Shown here piece after piece: positions 61,829 to 64,000 of a stretch of 64,000 bases of DNA. The number at the start of each line of letters is the position of its first letter. Position 1 is the first letter of the stretch. The position numbers and the translations under genes were made by a program. The notes beneath the pieces are model-generated. The model was not told the origin of the DNA. It made no database searches and worked only from the letters and a program-made list of their open reading frames with translations. The stretch comes from Allacma fusca (taxonomy: Eukaryota > Arthropoda > Collembola > Symphypleona > Sminthuridae): assembly GCA_947179485.1 (NCBI GenBank), contig OX359248.1:32931378-32995377 (forward strand), in the 5' to 3' direction.

Positions 61829-64000
61829 TTTTAGCAAAACTGTGTGGTACTAAAAATTAAATGCAAATTACGCGTTTTTTATTCAAATCAATATATATTT
61901 TGAAGAATTTTCTGTCAAATTGTGAACTGATCAACTCACACAACGTGCGCAATTTTAAGTATACACCAGTCCCTGCCAAAACGGTTTTTGAACAACTACA
62001 GCGAGCAGGCTGTAACTATCACTCTAATTTCTTAGGATTCATTATTACTCATTCACTTTCAGTGCTCTCATAGGATATCAATGGAATAATGATAAAATGG
62101 TTCCAGGGTGTAATTGTCCATAAAATATATACACCCTTATAAATAGGAAAGACAGGAATGACACCCTAAAATCTCAAACATTTACTGTCCATGTAACGTC
62201 ATTCAAATTGTCTTAAGATCCCATTGTGTGTAGGCTATTTCAGGACGGTGCTTAAGAAATTTACCCTTGAGTGTAGCAGTTCCATAAATAATTTACATTG
62301 AGTCCGAACTGATTATTAACCCTAATAATAAAATTATTCTACCAGCTTTACAAAAATAATATTAAATTTTTATTCTAGAAAAAATCCCTCCAGTAACTTA
62401 AACGGGAGTTTTGCCTTCTCTGCTTGTCAATGAGTAATGATTTATTATGGTTGGAAGGGGAACTGACTGAGAATAGATATTTTGCATTTCTATGATTTAT
62501 GATACTGACTTGAAGGAAACTCTGGGTGATGACTAATTATCACATGTAATTTATGAATGGGCAGTAAAAACGTCATTTGAGGGGAGGTTTACTATAATTG
62601 TCAAACGTTTCTTCAAATCAATATTTACGAGAGAGTCAGCAATATAATTTTATTTATAGTCTATTTGTCTTTAGAAATAACTGCTTTTCTCCTGGTGGGA
62701 TGCAATTAGCCATTTATTGTAATTTGAGGCTTCGAACGCTGGGTGTATTGTCTATGTGAACAATATTTCCCATTTGAGAAATATGTAGTTCCGTCAACGC
62801 TCTGTATTTTCACAGCCATAACTTATCCTTCTCGGAAGGTACTTACTTTGCCCTGGGATTGGAAATCTTTTTTCAATCCCGCAATAAAATGTTTTCGCTA
62901 TTCTAGGAAAGCCGCACATTCCCATTTGGGGGAATCCGCATCCAAGCATAGATTTATGATGTCAGGAGAATCATCATCCTCGCAGCCATTTATTTTTTAT
63001 AAGAGAAATATATGTTTCCTGCCCAGAACTTAAATCCGACACAAAAGGAAAAGCCTATAGTTACACACACAACGAGTCAGCAGCCGCTGAAAAAAAAACA
63101 GGAAGACTGAATTATTACCTGAATTAATACAACGCAGATGAATTTACATAGCATAGCTTGGATTTTAGGAAGAGCTAGCAATTAAAATTGTTCTACTCTT
63201 CAGTATTTCTCTGGTAATGACTACTCTTTGTACTTGCTTTGTCAGAAGGTAAAAATAAACAGACGTGTCACCCGAAGCCCTATTAGAAGAGATGTCATTA
63301 AATCCAGTGAGCGAAATTCCTTGTTGGCTACAAACACGCGAATGTTTAGTGTTATAGCTAGGCCCTTGTTTTTTTCCTACTGCCGCCATGGAAAGAATAT
63401 GAAGATGTACCTACGTCTATTGTACAGATCATACTGGTTGCCAAAAATAAACCTTGTAAATATTTTACGTAATATCCGTTCTCCTTAAACATCATAACTC
63501 TGGGTGATAAAAAGTTCCGCTTTTAAAGTATCATCACCTATTAACATTAACACGATGTTGTCACTCCTCTGTCGTAAACTTGTCCGTGTATATACACATA
63601 AATGGTTTTACCGATGGACATAAATTGCAAGTGAGTGTCAACAAGGTTCTAGGAAAATTTTTAATGCTTTGCTTATAACTAATGAGAGAAGAGGAAAAAT
63701 GTATATTTTTGCTAAGAAATGAGTAATTATTTTTCCAAATACTATTACAAATATATTTCAATGCAAAGTGATTTGGCCGTAATAATGGGAATTTTGCTCT
63801 TTATTATTTATCCAAGGATATTTGAAGGATATTTTTAAGTAAATTTCCAAATCAATCAAAAAATTACAGTGGCGTTGCTGAATAAAGTTTTTCTTCCTCC
63901 TGTTGTAGAATTGGTTAAAGTGGAATTTTTGGAGGGATCACCCATCCTTTCTGAGGTTCACAAGAAAAAGTTACTACAGTAGTATAAAAATGCCTCCCAG
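61829..64000. other. right edge, no gene recognised
   Basis: Short open frames on both strands (61861-62073, 62743-63033, 63165-63488) have no domain, signal peptide or splice continuity. A frame near the right edge (about 63860-63982) ends at TAG and follows a T/C-rich tract, but nothing identifies it as an exon. Confidence 0.5.

Noticed and set aside
61861-62073. 70-codon + strand frame next to the GPI-anchored gene
   Set aside because: No signal peptide of good quality, no family, and lies in the likely promoter of the minus-strand gene.
63909-63982. possible terminal exon at the right edge following a T/C-rich tract and TAG
   Set aside because: Only about 24 codons, no upstream exon in the window to join to, and no recognisable motif.

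Overview
The window looks like an animal nuclear genome. It is AT-rich (long runs of TAATTATTA, GTATGTAT and TA repeats). Its genes are split into many small exons with GT..AG introns, mostly 50-250 bp in the compact genes and several kb in the large ones. The recognisable gene set (PDGF/VEGF-receptor ectodomain, mevalonate diphosphate decarboxylase, diacylglycerol kinase theta, RNF19-type RBR ubiquitin ligase) fits a bilaterian. The single-receptor (Pvr-like) layout and compact introns make an arthropod, perhaps a springtail or similar hexapod, my best guess, but the sequence alone does not prove it.

Layout. 0.7-3.9 kb (+): an eleven-exon gene for an Ig-domain, single-pass receptor of the PDGF/VEGF-receptor family that ends just after the membrane segment. 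Eroded pieces that look like its lost kinase domain lie directly downstream (4.1-4.7 kb). 5.4-7.3 kb (-): a complete nine-exon mevalonate diphosphate decarboxylase gene, convergent with the receptor. 9.5-10.1 kb (+): a decayed second copy of the membrane-proximal receptor exons. 10.1-20.3 kb: a long AT-rich gene-poor stretch full of microsatellites. 20.3-37.9 kb (-): a complete diacylglycerol kinase theta gene with 13 coding exons, including a 75-bp frame-neutral exon encoding a strongly basic run; one intron holds a 1.2-kb element with terminal inverted repeats. 38-51 kb: gene-poor, with a 46-48-bp minisatellite near 50.6 kb. 51.2-57.9 kb (+): an RNF19-like RBR E3 ligase gene with probable untranslated leader exons and eight coding exons. 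60.9-61.8 kb (-): a single-exon gene for a secreted, probably GPI-anchored, Thr/Pro-rich protein of unknown family. No further gene is supported to the right edge.

The genes are not an operon and share no obvious pathway: lipid second-messenger signalling (DGK theta), isoprenoid synthesis (MVD), ubiquitin ligation (RNF19) and growth-factor binding (receptor). All exon boundaries below were derived by hand from reading frame, splice dinucleotides and phase, and each coding sum is divisible by three. The most unusual feature is the receptor locus, where a receptor tyrosine kinase appears to have lost its kinase while the ectodomain stayed open, alongside a second, dead copy.
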